Source of the DNA: Sabellastarte sp. h YS-2021
Lineage: Eukaryota > Annelida > Polychaeta > Sabellida > Sabellidae
DNA length: 64,000 nt
Reading direction: 5' to 3'
Assembly (NCBI GenBank): GCA_964017235.1
Contig: OZ024929.1
Location: forward strand, 113,383,793 to 113,447,792
The notes under the pieces are model-generated. The model had not been told where the DNA came from and ran no database searches. It worked only from the letters and a program-made list of their open reading frames with translations. Within the stretch, counting starts at the first letter, position 1, and each line of letters opens with the position of its first letter. Position numbers and translations under genes: made by a program. Positions 13,442 through 26,079 of this stretch are shown in pieces.

Positions 13442-13629
13442 AATCAAGGTCACACCATGACGTTGCACACCTACACCCCCTAACCAATGTCCCTACCAAG
13501 TATCAACTTCCTACACCTTACAGTTTCCGAGATACAGGCCGGACAAACTTCTTCCCGCTGCCCGCCCACCCATCTGGACACCATGGGAGAAAACAATACC
13601 CCGACAGCCCTTAAGGGCTGTGGGGTAAT

Positions 13630-14319
13630 AAACAATGCAAAAAATTCAATTCATGAAGAAATACTCCAATGACCTTACCTCTAACAAAAAAACAAAAAAA
13701 AAAATACATGCAACTTTGCCTTCATGTTATGACATAAGAATCTTGAGATGTTATTTGTACATAAAATAAGGATCATTTCTTACTTGTTAATACGATTTCG
13801 TTTTACTGAACATACAATTTATTTTGAAGAGTTTTTCTCAAAACAAAGCAGGACCTTCTCTGGGAATTGTAAAGGGAACATTCTCACATAACACATATTG
13901 TAAAAGTTATTTTTAAACATACATTGTGTCACTTTCCAACAGATAAACAAGAGTCTTCACAGTGGATACTTAGAGGTCAGTAATAACCTTAATTCTGACT
14001 AATGTGCAAAGAAAATGTTTTCACTGGACATATAATTACACACAGTGTTCGAAACTTGTGCAAAAAAGTTAATGGCTGTCGGGCTTGTAACCTTGTAAAG
14101 TTGGAAGCCCCAGACAAAAGTTGCAAGTTTTATTAGAACTTGATATTTTCTAAGACAGAAAAAATGTGAAAAATAAAAAAAGTCACAAGTTGTATTGATT
14201 TATTTTGATAATTGGTTAAAGTTAAGATGTACATTTTCAACAGCCAGGGTCATAACTGAGACAGGCTCGCAGCATTGCCACTTGTGGTATTGGAACCCAC
14301 ACAAAGCCTATGGTGAACT
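13630..14319. other. Intronic spacer with a decayed SINE head
   Basis: AT-rich intron sequence. At about 14255-14310 the minus strand shows TTTGTGTGGGTTCC and ACAAGTGGCAATGCTG, resembling the B-box half of the SINE at 25043-25141. The match is partial and looks decayed. Nothing else recognised. Confidence 0.5.
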
Positions 14320-16695
14320 AGAGGAATGCTTTTGCTAACAAAAGCGAAGCATCCCTTAAAGTTTAAAATGCTTTGTGGTTTTAATAAGCATGCTGTAAGC
14401 TAAGAATGCACAAAGCTGCACCGTATGCTTTCCCAATACCTCTTAATACATTCTGAAGCTATAAAAGCAACAATAAAGGAGATATAAGGCAAAAACTCCA
14501 AAGCAGCTTTTTATGACCCCAGTTTGGCCCATAAGGGAGGGTCGGGGGGTAAAACTGACCGGCTATTTAGACTCTCCACATATGCTTTCCCAATACCTCT
14601 TAACACATTCTAAAGGTCTAAAAGCAACAATAAAGGAGATATAAGGCAAAACTCCAAAGCAACTATTTTATGACCCCAGTTTGACCCATAAAGGGGGTCG
14701 GGGGATAAAACTGACCGGCTATTTAGATTCTGCACATATGCTTTCCCAATACCTCTTAATACATTCTGAAGCTATAAAAGCAACAATAAAGGAGATATAA
14801 GGCAAAAACTCCAAATCGGCTATTTTATGACCCCAGTTTGACCCATAAGGCGGGGTCGGGGGGTAAAACTGACCAGCTATTTAGACTCTCCACATATGCT
14901 TTCCCAATACCTCTTAATACATTCTGAAGCTATAAAAGCAACAATAAAGGAGATATAAGGCAAAAACTCAAAATCAGCTATTTTATGACCCCCGTTTGAT
15001 CCATAAGGGGGGGCCGTGGGGTAAAACTGACCGGCTATTTAGACTCTCCACATATGCTTTCCCAATACCTCTTAATACATTTTGAAGGTATAAAAGCAAC
15101 AATAAAGGAGATATAAGGCAAAACTCCAAAGCAACTATTTTATGACCCCAGTTTAACCCATAAGAGGGGGTTGGGGGATAAAACTGACCGGCTATTTAGA
15201 TTCTCCACATATGCTTTCCCAATACCTCTTAATACATTCTGAAGCTATAAAAGCAACAATAAAGGAGATATAAGGCAAAAACTCCAAAGCAGCTATTTAC
15301 CAATACCTCTTAATACATTCTGAAGCTATAAAAGCAACAATAAAGGAGATAAAGGCAAAAACTCAAAATCGGCTATTTTATGACCCCAGTTTGACCCATA
15401 AGGCGGGGTCGGGGGGTAAAACTGACCAGCTATTTAGACTCTCCACATATGCTTTCCCAATACCTCTTAATACATTCTGAAGCTATAAAAGCAACAATAA
15501 AGGAGATATAAGGCAAAAACTCAAAATCAGCTATTTTATGACCCCCGTTTGATCCATAAGGGGGGGCCGTGGGGTAAAACTGACCGGCTATTTAGACTCT
15601 CCACATATGCTTTCCCAATACCTCTTAATACATTTTGAAGGTATAAAAGCAACAATAAAGGAGATATAAGGCAAAACTCCAAAGCAACTATTTTATGACC
15701 CCAGTTTAACCCATAAGAGGGGGTTGGGGGATAAAACTGACCGGCTATTTAGATTCTCCACATATGCTTTCCCAATACCTCTTAATACATTCTGAAGCTA
15801 TAAAAGCAACAATAAAGGAGATATAAGGCAAAAACTCCAAAGCAGCTATTTACCAATACCTCTTAATACATTCTGAAGCTATAAAAGCAACAATAAAGGA
15901 GATATAAGGCAAAAACTCAAAATCAGCTATTTTATGACCCCCGTTTGATCCATAAGGGGGGGGCCGTGGGGTAAAACTGACCGGCTATTTAGACTCTCCA
16001 CATATGCTTTCCCAATACCTCTTAATACATTTTGAAGGTATAAAAGCAACAATAAAGGAGATATAAGGCAAAAACTCCAAAGCAGCTATTTATGACCCCC
16101 GTTTGGTCCATAACGGGGGGTCGGGGGGTAAAACTGACCGGCTATTTAGACTCTCCACATATTCTTTCTCAATACCTCTTAATACATTCTGAAACTATAA
16201 AAGCAACAATAAAGGAGATATAAGGCAAAAACTCAAAATCAGCTATTTTATGACCCCAGTTTGACCCATGGGGGGGGGGGGGTAAAACTGACCAGCTATT
16301 TAGACTCTCCACATATGCTTTCCCAATACCTCTTAATACATTCTGAAGCTATAAAAGCAATGATAAAGGAGATATAACGCAAAAACTCGAATCAGCTATT
16401 TTATGACCCCAGTTTGACCCATAAGGGGGGTGGTGGGGGGGGGGGGGGGGTGTTGGTAAAACTGACCGGCTATTTAGACTCTCCACATATGCTTTCCCAA
16501 TACCTCTTAATATATTCTGAAGCTATAAAAGCAACAATAAAGGAGATAAAGGCAAAAACTCAAAATCGGCTATTTTATGACCCCAGTTTGACCCATAAGG
16601 CGGGGTCGGGGGGTAAAACTGACCAGCTATTTAGACTCTCCACATATGCTTTCCCAATACCTCTTAATACATTCTGAAGCTATAAAAGCAACAAT
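14320..16695. repeat. ~158-bp tandem array, left part
   Basis: Begins with the hairpin GCTTTTG-CTAA-CAAAAGC inside an ATGC...GCAT frame (about 14325-14352). Units spaced ~156-158 bp follow, with CACATATGCTTTCCCAATAC at 14577, 14733, 14891 and 15049. Each has CTATAAAAGCAACAATAAAG, GAGATATAAGGC, TTTATGACCCC and a G-rich GGGGTCGGGGGGTAAAACTG. A ~545-bp block is duplicated (GCAGCTATTTACCAATACC near 15295 and again near 15840). Two G tracts (16269-16282 and 16437-16450) look like slippage in the G-rich block. The array is cut by DIRS element 1 and resumes at 22118. Confidence 0.93.
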
Positions 16696-16854
16696 TGTAA
16701 CAAATTTTATTGTAATTTAACTTTTTACAAGTTAAATACTTACCTTATCCTCACAAGTGCTTGGTTTGGTTTTGTGGAGCAAAACGTATCGACCGACAAG
16801 TATTTTTTAAAAGAATTTTCTTGTCGGCAGGTGACCCCTTGTCTGCGCATGTCC

Positions 16855-16864
16855 GCGCATGCGC
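16855..16864. promoter_or_regulatory. NRF1-like palindrome in the DIRS 1 terminal repeat
   Basis: GCGCATGCGC, a perfect 10-bp palindrome matching the core of the NRF1 consensus, present again at 21973-21982 in the other terminal repeat. Its position in the terminal repeat, where DIRS promoters are expected, suggests a promoter element. Binding is inference. Confidence 0.45.
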
Positions 16865-16958
16865 CGTACTCATTGTCGACAGGCAATTGTCGAGAGATCT
16901 TTATTGTATTTTTGGTCCCCAGCAAAACAAATTATGCGGGGAGGTAGGGTGGGTTTAT

Positions 16959-17065
16959 CCTTGTGAGGATAAGGTAAGTATTTAACTTGTAAAAAGTTAA
17001 ATTACAATAAAATTTGTTACATTTTATTGCGTAAAATAGCCTTACCTTATCCTCACAAGTGCTTG
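16959..17065. repeat. Internal complementary region of DIRS element 1
   Basis: 16959-17020 is the reverse complement of the element's left end (from 16696). 17022-17065, starting TTTTATTGCGT, is the reverse complement of its right end (22074-22117). Joined end complements of this kind are diagnostic of DIRS elements, where they are thought to template completion and circularisation of the DNA copy. Confidence 0.85.
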
Positions 17066-20000
17066 AATACAACCATAACAGGTGGAGGGTATTTGTTTTG
17101 GCCACACTGTTAGATGATTGTCAGACAAGGGGTCACCAAATAAAGCACTTGATAAGAGGATAAGATAAGCTTCCATTCGCCACATCTTAGGTTATATATA
17201 TTACTTCTTCATCACAGATAAGTAATTTGCTAACCTCAACAAGAAATCCATGATGTGGTCGTCATTGTTGCTGCTGTTGCTGTTGTAGACAATTTTACAA
17301 CAAATCATATAGCAGTATTAACCATCACCCGGTATTGGCCGGAGATGTCTGCATGACTCCCGAAACAAGATGTCATCTTCTGACAATGAGAATATCTCCA
17401 AGCAGGCAAACTGAACTGCATGAGCTGCAGATATGGGGCCATATGTAAGTCAGGAAAGACATATGTCAGTGACACAACACTTGTGTAACTGGAGAGAACA
17501 TAACTATGTGAGTCATATCAATAACATGTAAAAATACACAAAAATTGACTACATGCCGAGGTGAATCCACAAGGCCCAATTTGTTCATGGACTGGTCATG
17601 GGATTGCCAAGCTACTTCTTCAAGTAGAATGTAGTAAAGAATTGTGGGTCTTCCAATAACAAGAGTTCCATATCTGCTCAGGTAAGACCCCACTCTTGAA
17701 AACTAAAGAGGCAGCCATGTATGTAATATGTGCCTCAATGTATAGATTCTGGGAATCAGAATTAAAGGACTGGCAATCTAATCATGCATCCAGATTGATC
17801 CAGGAAGAGATACCAGAACTCAAGATATCTCCATCAAGCCTTCCTTAAAAGATATGAGCAAGAGATGCTTCACCTCCTTGAAGTACTTGTACTGTCTTGA
17901 TAGTAAGTAAGTACTGTAAGAGGGCAGAGTGTCACAACATCAGTCCAACGTCAGCTCAAGAAAGGTTTGTGAGCTGGAATGACCACTGGTTTGAGCCATC
18001 TGGAGCATCAGAAGCCAACTGGTTCTTGCTAAAAGGCAGGAGAAGGAGACTTTCCCTTTTCTCCAAGCAGTAGTCCTGTCCATGAAGGATGTAAGTGCTG
18101 TAGGAGGACAACGAAACATGTGTCCAGGCAATTTGAGTTCAGGAATGATCTAGAGCTGAAGTGACCACTGGAGCCAATCTAGACCAATTGAGGCTAATAG
18201 GTCCTTGCTGAAAAGGTAGGTAGGAGGGAGAAACTGTAACCTCCTTCCTATGAGGCTTGTGTCTGAAGGAGCCAAAGTCCCAGAATACACTTCCAATGGC
18301 ATTGCAACAGTCTTGCAAGTCAAACTTTTTTAGACTAACCTCCTTTTAAAGGTTAATAAGGAGCCTTTTGTGAAAACCAACAGAAGCAAAGGCAAATCCC
18401 TTGATGCTGCACCTCTGTTAGCAGTGGGCTTCTCTCTATAACACTTGCAATAGGCCTATAAAGATGCAGGCTTTGGCTCAACTCCTGCACAAAAAAGTAA
18501 ATGATCAGCTATGGCTGCTGCAAAGCCAACAATAGTGACAGGTTTCAGATTTTTGCAAGTAAATGGATCAAAAAATCTGGTATATTTGAGACCGTAGGCT
18601 CTGAGATGGCCACCTTATTCTGTTGGTACCAGAGCTCAAAATGGCCCATCATGACTCATACATTCCAAGATGAGGGTCCTTGAGATGCCCTAAATCTCTC
18701 TATCCCTTGCCCAGAGAATGATATAAGAGATTCTGAGTGGTGTTAAGGTGCCAAGCATGAAGGTGCCAATGCAACAGATTTAGATGGAATTTCTGACTGA
18801 ATGGCTGTTTTTGAGACCAGTGAAGTAGCTGTAATGGAGGTTTGGTTGAATGACTCACCAGACAACAAAGCCAATGCATCATGGGCCACCAAGGGGCCAC
18901 TACAATCATTTTGCACCTGGTGTTCACTTGTTCAATGACTTTTTGGAATAAGTGGTATAGGACCAAAGGCCTAGCAGTCCAGAACCTCCAACAAGATGTT
19001 TAATTCATCTATGTTCAGAGCATTTGCATCCGGGACTGGCAACATAGAAAGGAAGTTTGTGACTCATATTGGTGGCAAACATCTCTACCATTGGTATTTG
19101 ACAAATTATGTAAATCAAATAAAATATTAAAGATGAAGACTCTCCTGTCTGTATTATTTCGTTCTTTGTGGAGAGGCTGTCATGACATCTAGGCAACCCT
19201 GAATATATCTGGCTCATATGAGAATATTTCAGGGATTGCAGTAGGCCAAGATGCAGCATACCTGCATAAAACACCTATTGTTGATTTGTGCCAAACTTGC
19301 ACGTTGTCTAGAACCATAAAGGGAGTAAGAACCATTCTGTACATATTACTTTTGTCCCTTCTGTAGAGATCATTGAGTATGACATTTAAGTAATCCCAGA
19401 ATATTTCTGTCTCTTAAGAGTATATTTCAAGGATTGTAGTAGGCCAGGATGCGTCAAACCTTTATCCCTTCTGGAGATATGTTGAGTATGACCTTTAAGC
19501 AACCAAGAATATGTCTGTTATGAGTATATTTTCAAGGATTGCAGTAGGCCAAGCTGCGCCAAACTAGGAGGTATACGCTCCCCCCCCGTTTTTTCAGATA
19601 ACCGAACACAGTGGTGTTGTCTGATGCTATCAGAATTCTTTTGTGTGGAATTTGTCTTGAAGGCTTTTAAGGGCTGAACACACTGCCTTCAGCTGTATGA
19701 CATTGAAATGTAATATATACATTTTTAACTGTCCAAAGCCACTAACTGTGATGCTTATAGATGGGATCATCAACCCTGGTTTAATGCATCTACGAAAATA
19801 ATGGAATTGTGCACCTGTGTCTAGAAAAGGCATTCTATCTCCCATTTTTTGGCATGTTCCACCAGTGAATATGCTTTTTCAGAATGATTTGAAACAGGAA
19901 TTCTCACAACTAGTGACTGAAGATATTGCCAGTTTTTTCTAGATACCACTGAAAGGCACACATACATAACTGACCCATTGGTATAGTCTTTTCCAAAAAT

Positions 20001-22117
20001 GCTGGTATCCCTACCTGGGATATAAGCAACCTTGGGGTTGATTGTGATGAGATCGCCATGTGTTGAATAGATTCTCGGGTATTTAATTTATTCGAGGTAG
20101 AAAGAAATTTCCTGGTACCAAAATGCAGTGGTAACCTAGGAAATCGATATCACGAAGCCCAGTTGATGAATAATTGGATGAGTTCTTTGGTTTGAACCCA
20201 ATACTGGTGTCTTTTACGTACACTAAACAACCAGTAGACTAGGTAAAAGGTGAAGAAATTTCCTGGTACCAAAATGCAGTGGTAACCTAGGAAATCGATA
20301 TTACGAAGCCAGTTGTTGAATAATTGGATGAGTTCTTTGATTTGAACCCAATACTGGTGTCTTCTACATACACTTAACAACCAGTGGTCCAGGTATATGG
20401 TGAACTCCTATTCCGTGAGACTGAAGAATGAGATTTGCCTCTTTATTACGCGCATGATACTGTAGAGGGGTCGCTAACCCGAATTTCATAATGCTTTAAA
20501 CTGATAGGTTTGACCGTGTACATTAAACTGAAGTAGATGTTGAGAGACCTGTGAATCGGTACATAAAAGAACGCATCTTTTGTAACCGAATTTTTAATAA
20601 TTTCTGCTGTCTCCAGTTTAAGTGATGCGACAAGCAGGTATTTATTGACATAGTAAACGAACTTCACTCGTGGGCAGTGACCGTTGAAGTTGTAGATAGA
20701 AAACAATTCAGGACACTGAGATGTATCAGAGGTCGTCATTAGCCGAGTTTCTATACAAGAAATAAACTGCCATAGAAACCTGGAGTTCTGCAATTGTAGA
20801 GTGGATGAATTGCTTTCTTTTGAAGGATTTCCAGCAATATTTCAGCGGTATATTTACTGTAGCCATGTTTTCCTGTCTGACGTCATCGCTTTGCATTGTG
20901 GGTAGTACAGGCATTGGTGAATTCGATTGGGGAGTAATTCGACAACTCCGTCTCAAGATTCGCACAACTCTGGGACGGCAATGAAAATCTCCCATCACTG
21001 CCAGTAACTCTGCAAGAAGAGCCTCCATGGTGACTTGCATTAATGTAGCCACGTTCTTCTGTATCCCTCTGACCTGGTAAACTAGGCAGAGTGGTACGAC
21101 GATCTTTTGTGGTTAGTAGGGGAAAATTACTGGACATAGCTCCTGTCCTGAATATACTGTGCAAAATACAGTGTAAAAGTTGGAAGCAAGGACTTCAACA
21201 TATAATATAACAAAATCTCATCTAGCCAGTTTGATCTTCGTTGAGTTTGCAGAAGAATTAACTCAAAAGTCACAGAATTCTTTCCAATGGAGACATGGCC
21301 ATAGGAAGGTTTTATTATCTAGTAAATAGTTATTGCAATTCTTCAACAGGGCTGAACAGACAAGCAGTGCACATACTGCCCCAAAGACGTCTGTTGGATC
21401 TTCATCCAAATTTACAGCAAGGAAGGTAATCTGTCTATATTTTCATGTCTGTAGTCGTTCTTTTGGAGGGAGACCTGTTACTGTACCAGAGTGGCGCTCC
21501 ACCCACAGTAAAGAATCTACGACCTCCGTTGCAAAGACAACTGCATTCTTTCTTCTTTGTTTTCGAGCATACGCTAATACTCATGTTCTGCCATCAATAA
21601 AGGGACAATAAAGCAGTTTTCCACTGAAAACTACGGGAGCTCTTCTCTGCATACCTTTCCTCGACAAGGAGGTAGTTCCAGTCGAATAATGGGTGAGTAC
21701 AGCCGAAGATATACACGTCTTCCACTGAAGACTTTACAGCAACATCTTCTTGCCCATCTTATTCTGACCCTTTTCAGGACAAGGGAGGCAGAATTAGTGG
21801 TAGTACCAGTCGAATAATGGATAAATACAGGTAGGTGCACGCTTGCACGCTTCAAAACTTCATAGATCTTCGTCTGTAAATGGACGATAATAAAAGAAAA
21901 TACGTGTTGCTCCCATATCGACCAAAAATATAATGAAGATCTCTCGACAATTGCCTGTCGACAATGAGTACGGCGCATGCGCGGACATGCGCAGACAAGG
22001 GGTCACCTGCCGACAAGAAAATTCTTTTAAAAAATACTTGTCGGTCGATACGTTTTGCTCCACAAAACCAAACCAAGCACTTGTGAGGATAAGGTAAGGC
22101 TATTTTACGCAATAAAA

Positions 22118-22735
22118 AAAGGAGATATAAGGCAAAAACTCAAAATCAGCTATTTTATGACCCCAGTTTGACCCATAAGGGGGGGCCGTGGGGTAAAACT
22201 GACCGGTTATTTAGACTCTCCACATATGGTTTCCTATTACCTCTTAATACATTTTGAAGGTATAAAAGCAACAATAAAGGAGATATAAGGCAAAACTCCA
22301 AAGCAACTATTTTATGACCCCAGTTTAACCCATAAGAGGGGGTTGGGGGATAAAACTGACCGGTTATTTAGATTCTCCACATATGCTTTCCCAATACCTC
22401 TTAATACATTCTGAAGCTATAAAAGCAACAATAAAGGAGATAAAGGCAAAAACTCAAAATCGGCTATTTTATGACCCCAGTTTGACCCATAAGGCGGGGT
22501 CGGGGGGTAAAACTGACCAGCTATTTAGACTCTCCACATATGCTTTCCCAATACCTCTTAATACATTCTGAAGCTATAAAAGCAACAATAAAGGAGATAT
22601 AAGGCAAAAACTCAAAATCAGCTATTTTATGACCCCAGTTTGATCCATAAGGGGGGGCCGTGGGGTAAAACTGACCGGCTATTTAGACTCTCCACATATG
22701 GTTTCCTATTACCTCCCAGTACATTTTATAGCTCT
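22118..22735. repeat. ~158-bp tandem array, right part
   Basis: Continuation of the array at 14320-16695 after DIRS element 1, resuming in the middle of a unit (AAAGGAGATATAAGGC). About four units, the last ending near TACCTCCCAGTACATTTTATAG. Confidence 0.92.
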
Positions 22736-23110
22736 AAATGCAATACTTAAGAAGACAATAGGGGGGTTGACCTAAATTTAAGTCTTTCAGATTGGAAGGT
22801 GTCAGAAAATCACTCATAAATGAGACATTTTTCAAGGGATTGCTCCCAAAATCGAATCAGCTCGCGTTTTCGATAGTATGAACAGGTGTGTCAAATTATA
22901 AGGCTCTGTAGCAAGTAGTTTTTCCTGAACTGTGATGACGGGTTGTGTACTTCAAAAAATAGTTTTTGATCATGTGACCTTCATAAAGGTCAAAGGTCAA
23001 ATTTAAGCATGCAGAAAAATTTTCGCACGCCTAAGGTATATAACTGCCAAATATGGTTTGAAACCTTCTAATAATAAGGGAGATATTCAACATGGAATTC
23101 AAACCCAGGA
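22736..23110. repeat. Tail module of the ~158-bp element, shared with 38090-38460
   Basis: Contains AAAGGTCAAAGGTCAAATTT (a DR1-type motif), TTTTCGCACGCCTAAGG, ATAACTGCCA and GGGAGATATTCAAC. The same order (AAGGTCAAATGTCAAATTC, TTTCCCACGCCTATAG, ATAACTGCCA, GTGATATTCAAC) occurs at about 38340-38450. It is therefore a dispersed module, probably the non-repeated flank of one element family. Confidence 0.65.
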
Positions 23111-24171
23111 AAGTAGTTCTGGAAAGCAATTAAAGACGAAACACCCCCTCCCCATCCCAACCCCCACCCAGTCCCCAAGATTTGTCACAGTATTTGGAAA
23201 TCAACTGATGGGGAAACCCTCTGCCCCTTTCATTGACTTGTTTCAAATTCTGTTATTTTTGTAACCACATAAGGGCCTCTGATCTTCCCCAGTGAAAATT
23301 GGCCCAAATTTTGAAGATTTTATCTTCCTTTTAGAGGGTGACCAACACCCTCAATAGTTGGAGCAAACAAACCAGAAGCTTGGGGCCTCGGGCAGTATTC
23401 ACTAACATTGATTAAAATCAGATCAAATTTGAGAAAAAAGTTTTAATGTGGACCAGGGGATCAAATAGCGATTCACAAAGCAAGGATCACTTAAGTTGAA
23501 AAGATAAAATAGAGCAGATTCATTTCGGGTGACAAACCCCAACAAATACACTTGCTTAAATATATCAAAGTACCTTAATTAACGATTCCACGCACATGTG
23601 TTGTGCTTTTCGACATCGCCACTGGGTTCTGCTTCATGAATTTTTGTCCAATCAGATTGCTCGACACAAAAGCAATATGGCTACCGCCAAAAAAATGATA
23701 AAAACAAGACCAAACATGTAGATATTCCTCTATTAATCCTTATTTTATAAAAAAATCGCTTCAGATATGTTACAAGCAGCCGGGCTTGCATCCACGAAAA
23801 TATAAGAGCCCGTCCTTAAACTTAACAGCAAATTGCTTGCGGGCAGGCAAAATTCAATATATCCGGCAAAGTGTAAACAAAAGAGCATTGATTAATAATG
23901 GATAAATTGTTTTTCTGATTTCTAACCTTCTTTAACATTTGGCTGGTTTTTTTTTGTTGTTGTTTTTTTCTGACAGTTTTTCATGAGTTTAACCATTTCG
24001 ATATTTGACATTAGTATGATTTAAACCATCATAGCAAAAACCCAACCTTGTTGACACGTATTGTAAAATGTATTTGACAGAGGCATCTCTAAAGTGGCCT
24101 CATTTAGTTATGAGTAATAAACACAAATGTTCTCACATTTGCAAAACTGATTACAAATCTTTGTCACCTAC
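23111..24171. other. Intronic sequence, nothing recognised
   Basis: Low-complexity C-rich stretch at 23140-23180 and a T-rich tract near 23950-23970. Otherwise single-copy-looking intron between exons F and G. No exon could be recognised. Confidence 0.6.
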
Positions 24172-24305
24172 CAACAGATGGTTCTGTTAATAGAGGTGTC
24201 TTCTCATTGGCCTCACTCAGTGATCGGTATGAAGATCTACTTGTCTGCCGACCTAAGCCATACTTTTTGCTCATCTGCTTACGTAGACCAGCTTGTTTCA
24301 TTCCT
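24172..24305 (-). CDS. ABCC1: ABCC1-type exon F (L0 linker)
   Basis: 134 bp, phase 2 to phase 1. It encodes GMKQAGLRKQMSKKYGLGRQ and, after TSRSSYRSLS, EANEKTPLLTEPSV. This is the variable, basic and serine-rich part of the cytoplasmic linker, poorly conserved between MRPs, so assignment rests on splice sites (tttttaaag|AGG, TTG|gtaggtg) and on perfect phase fit between exons E and G. The SRSSYRS run could be a phosphorylation target, as this linker is in vertebrate MRP1 (inference). Confidence 0.88.
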
Positions 24306-24507
24306 CTTTAAAAAAGAACCATTCTATTTGAATTGATTTGGTTTAGTGGTATATGGAAATGCTAAAATTGTGTATGATGAACCTTCAGGTATCAGCACGA
24401 AACTGACAATATCGAAACCAGGGATGTGATAGGGTGAATAAGGACTTGAAAACTGGGTTGGCTATGTTGAGAAACCAAGTACAACTTTGATACCCAGATC
24501 AGGAGTC

Positions 24508-25036
24508 GTATTCTTCAACAATACTAAGACTGTTCCTAACTTGGATTCTCAGTTTTTCTCATGCTTTTACTAACTTAGATCAAAATGATATTCATTAATA
24601 TTCCTAACTCTAAGGTCACCTTAGACCTCTACTTAGATTTCAAGTTATTTGCAGAGGTACCTTAGATGATAAAATATGCTATTATTGCAAGGAATCTAGT
24701 GTTTCATTGATATTAAACTGTGACACAACATTAAAAACAGCATTTTCCCTCAAGAAAATGGGCTTTTTCACCACTTTTAACAAAGTGACTGATTCAGTAA
24801 AACACAAAGGACACCTTATGTAAGAATTCTTGTGGAATAAGACTCTTCCTAACTTAAATTTACTGGTTTCCAAGTTTACAATTACAGTACAAAGTATAGG
24901 GAGTTTTCCTACCTTTGAATCCAAGTGATACTTAACAAGGTTTATGAATACGAAATCTAAGTAATTCTTTGGTAGATAGAAAACCATTCCTAACCTGGAT
25001 CTAAAGTGACCGTAGAAAAGTATTGTTGAAGAATAC
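24508..25036. mobile_element. MITE-like element with GTATTCTTCAACAATAC ends
   Basis: GTATTCTTCAACAATAC near 24513-24529 and its reverse complement GTATTGTTGAAGAATAC near 25020-25036 bound ~0.5 kb that also contains repeated CCTAACTTGGAT/CTAACTTAGAT motifs in both orientations. No transposase. It abuts the SINE head at 25043, and the shared CGTATTCTTCAACAATAC could instead be SINE body, so composite identity is possible. Confidence 0.5.
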
Positions 25037-25042
25037 GGCCCC

Positions 25043-25141
25043 AGGTCCTCAGCACTGCTACTTGTGGGAGTAGAACCCACAAAGACGTGATGGCCTGTGA
25101 TTAGAAGCTAAATTTCTTAACCATTACGCCACAGAGGACCT
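25043..25141 (-). mobile_element. tRNA-derived SINE head
   Basis: On the minus strand a perfect 8-bp closing stem (AGGTCCTC with GAGGACCT) encloses an A-box-like TGGCGTAATGG and a B-box-like GGTTCTACTCC, spaced as in a tRNA gene. The 99-bp length, lack of CCA context and the attached body (GGGGCCGTATTCTTCAA) make it a SINE rather than a working tRNA gene. Confidence 0.65.
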
Positions 25142-26079
25142 CCATTGGTGTAAAAGACATTCACCATAAATCACAAATATTGAGGTCCCATTCATTTAAA
25201 AAAGGCTCTGGGTTATTTTGAATAAACTTGATGTCTGTATTATCACCAGACAAGCTAACTTTGCTTCCAAATGTGAACATACAGTATTTAAACCACTTTG
25301 ATGGCTCAACTATTAAATATGAAATTTGACACTGGGGGTTGTCCCGTAAAATTAAGCAAAAAGATAATTTCATTGAAATGTTTCAGAAAAATGGCCTAAA
25401 ATAGTCATCAGTGTTGAGATAACTTCCACACACCAATTTTCTGAGTTGATTAATTGCCCAGTTTGCCAACCAATGATCAAGCCAGAATCGATTATTCACC
25501 TATTTTGTTACACACTATTGGTCATTTCAGCACAAAATAAGTTCCAGGAAGAAGTATCAATCAATTAAAAAGTTTGGCAGTTTCAGAATCTGCTGAAAAT
25601 AGTCACCTCCTGTAAATATGGCAGTAAATGTTAGCAAAACAAAAAGTTGCGACAATCTGTCAATCTATTGAATTAAAACTGTATAAAATGTGTTAAAAGC
25701 ACATGGATATTTGGTTATACACAATAAATTTAAAACTGTATAAAATATGTTAAAAGCACATGGATATTTGGTTATACACAATAGATTTAAAACTGTATAA
25801 AATATGTTAAAAGCACCTGGATATTTGGTTATACACAGAAAAGGTAGATTTACATTGAAAAATCTGTCACTTAATATTTGTCAATGACTGAATTCAATGG
25901 GACATTGTCAGTGACAGTTAATCAACTGCACGTCTTATCATCCCACCTGGCCCATCACTAATTGTCACAAAATACAGAAAATTTTTAAGAATGTCCCATA
26001 TTTAAAACTAAAATAACAAGGTTTAATTGGTGACTAATCTCACATTATTTAATTATTATGCTTGAAATTGATAACATAC
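25142..26079. other. Intron with a 3-copy ~58-bp minisatellite
   Basis: 25671-25840 holds three copies of a ~58-bp unit (AAAACTGTATAAAATATGTT, AAAGCACATGGATATTTGG, TTATACACAATA) that differ at few positions. The rest is plain AT-rich intron. Confidence 0.8.

Larger units (their letters stand above)
9357..13629. mobile_element. HINE/pearl-like tandem-cored element, copy 1, with nested insertion
   Basis: Starts at AAAATAGCATCAGAGATGCCC, a 5' end shared by copies at 26422, 39144 and 41782. The subterminal inverted repeat TACCCCACAGCC (9380-9391) is complementary to GGCTGTGGGGTA (13616-13627), which forms part of a 3' palindrome (CAGCCCTTAAGGGCTG). The core from about 9890 to 10900 and from 13444 to 13560 consists of ~146-bp units containing AAGGTCAAAGGTCAAATCAA, CAACTTCCTACACCTTA and GATATAGCC. 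The architecture fits non-autonomous Helentron-like elements (HINEs), including the bivalve pearl group: asymmetric inverted repeats, tandem core, 3' hairpin and no target duplication. No transposase is encoded. A second element (10905-13441) interrupts the core. Confidence 0.8.
16696..22117 (-). mobile_element. DIRS element 1 (tyrosine-recombinase retrotransposon), broken
   Basis: DIRS-family element in minus orientation inserted in the ~158-bp array. The target AAAGCAACAAT/AAAGGAGATA is restored across it without a target duplication, as expected for recombinase-mediated integration. Terminal inverted repeats of ~180 bp (16741-16915 and 21925-22100) are almost identical, and an internal complementary region lies at 16959-17065. 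Recognisable remnants on the minus strand are tyrosine-recombinase-like sequence near 17940-18130, the RNase H to recombinase linker near 18700-18966 and RNase H-like sequence near 19630-19845. The internal coding region is heavily broken, with many breaks. Near-identical ends imply a fairly recent insertion of an already decayed copy. Confidence 0.85.

Noticed and set aside
16761-22112. Similar frames (MVWFCGAKRIDRQVFF) at 16761 plus and 22112 minus
   Set aside because: They lie in the two terminal inverted repeats of DIRS element 1 and are copies of each other, not genes.
25043-25141. Possible tRNA gene with a perfect closing stem
   Set aside because: Length of 99 bp, poor inner pairing and an attached body point to a SINE.
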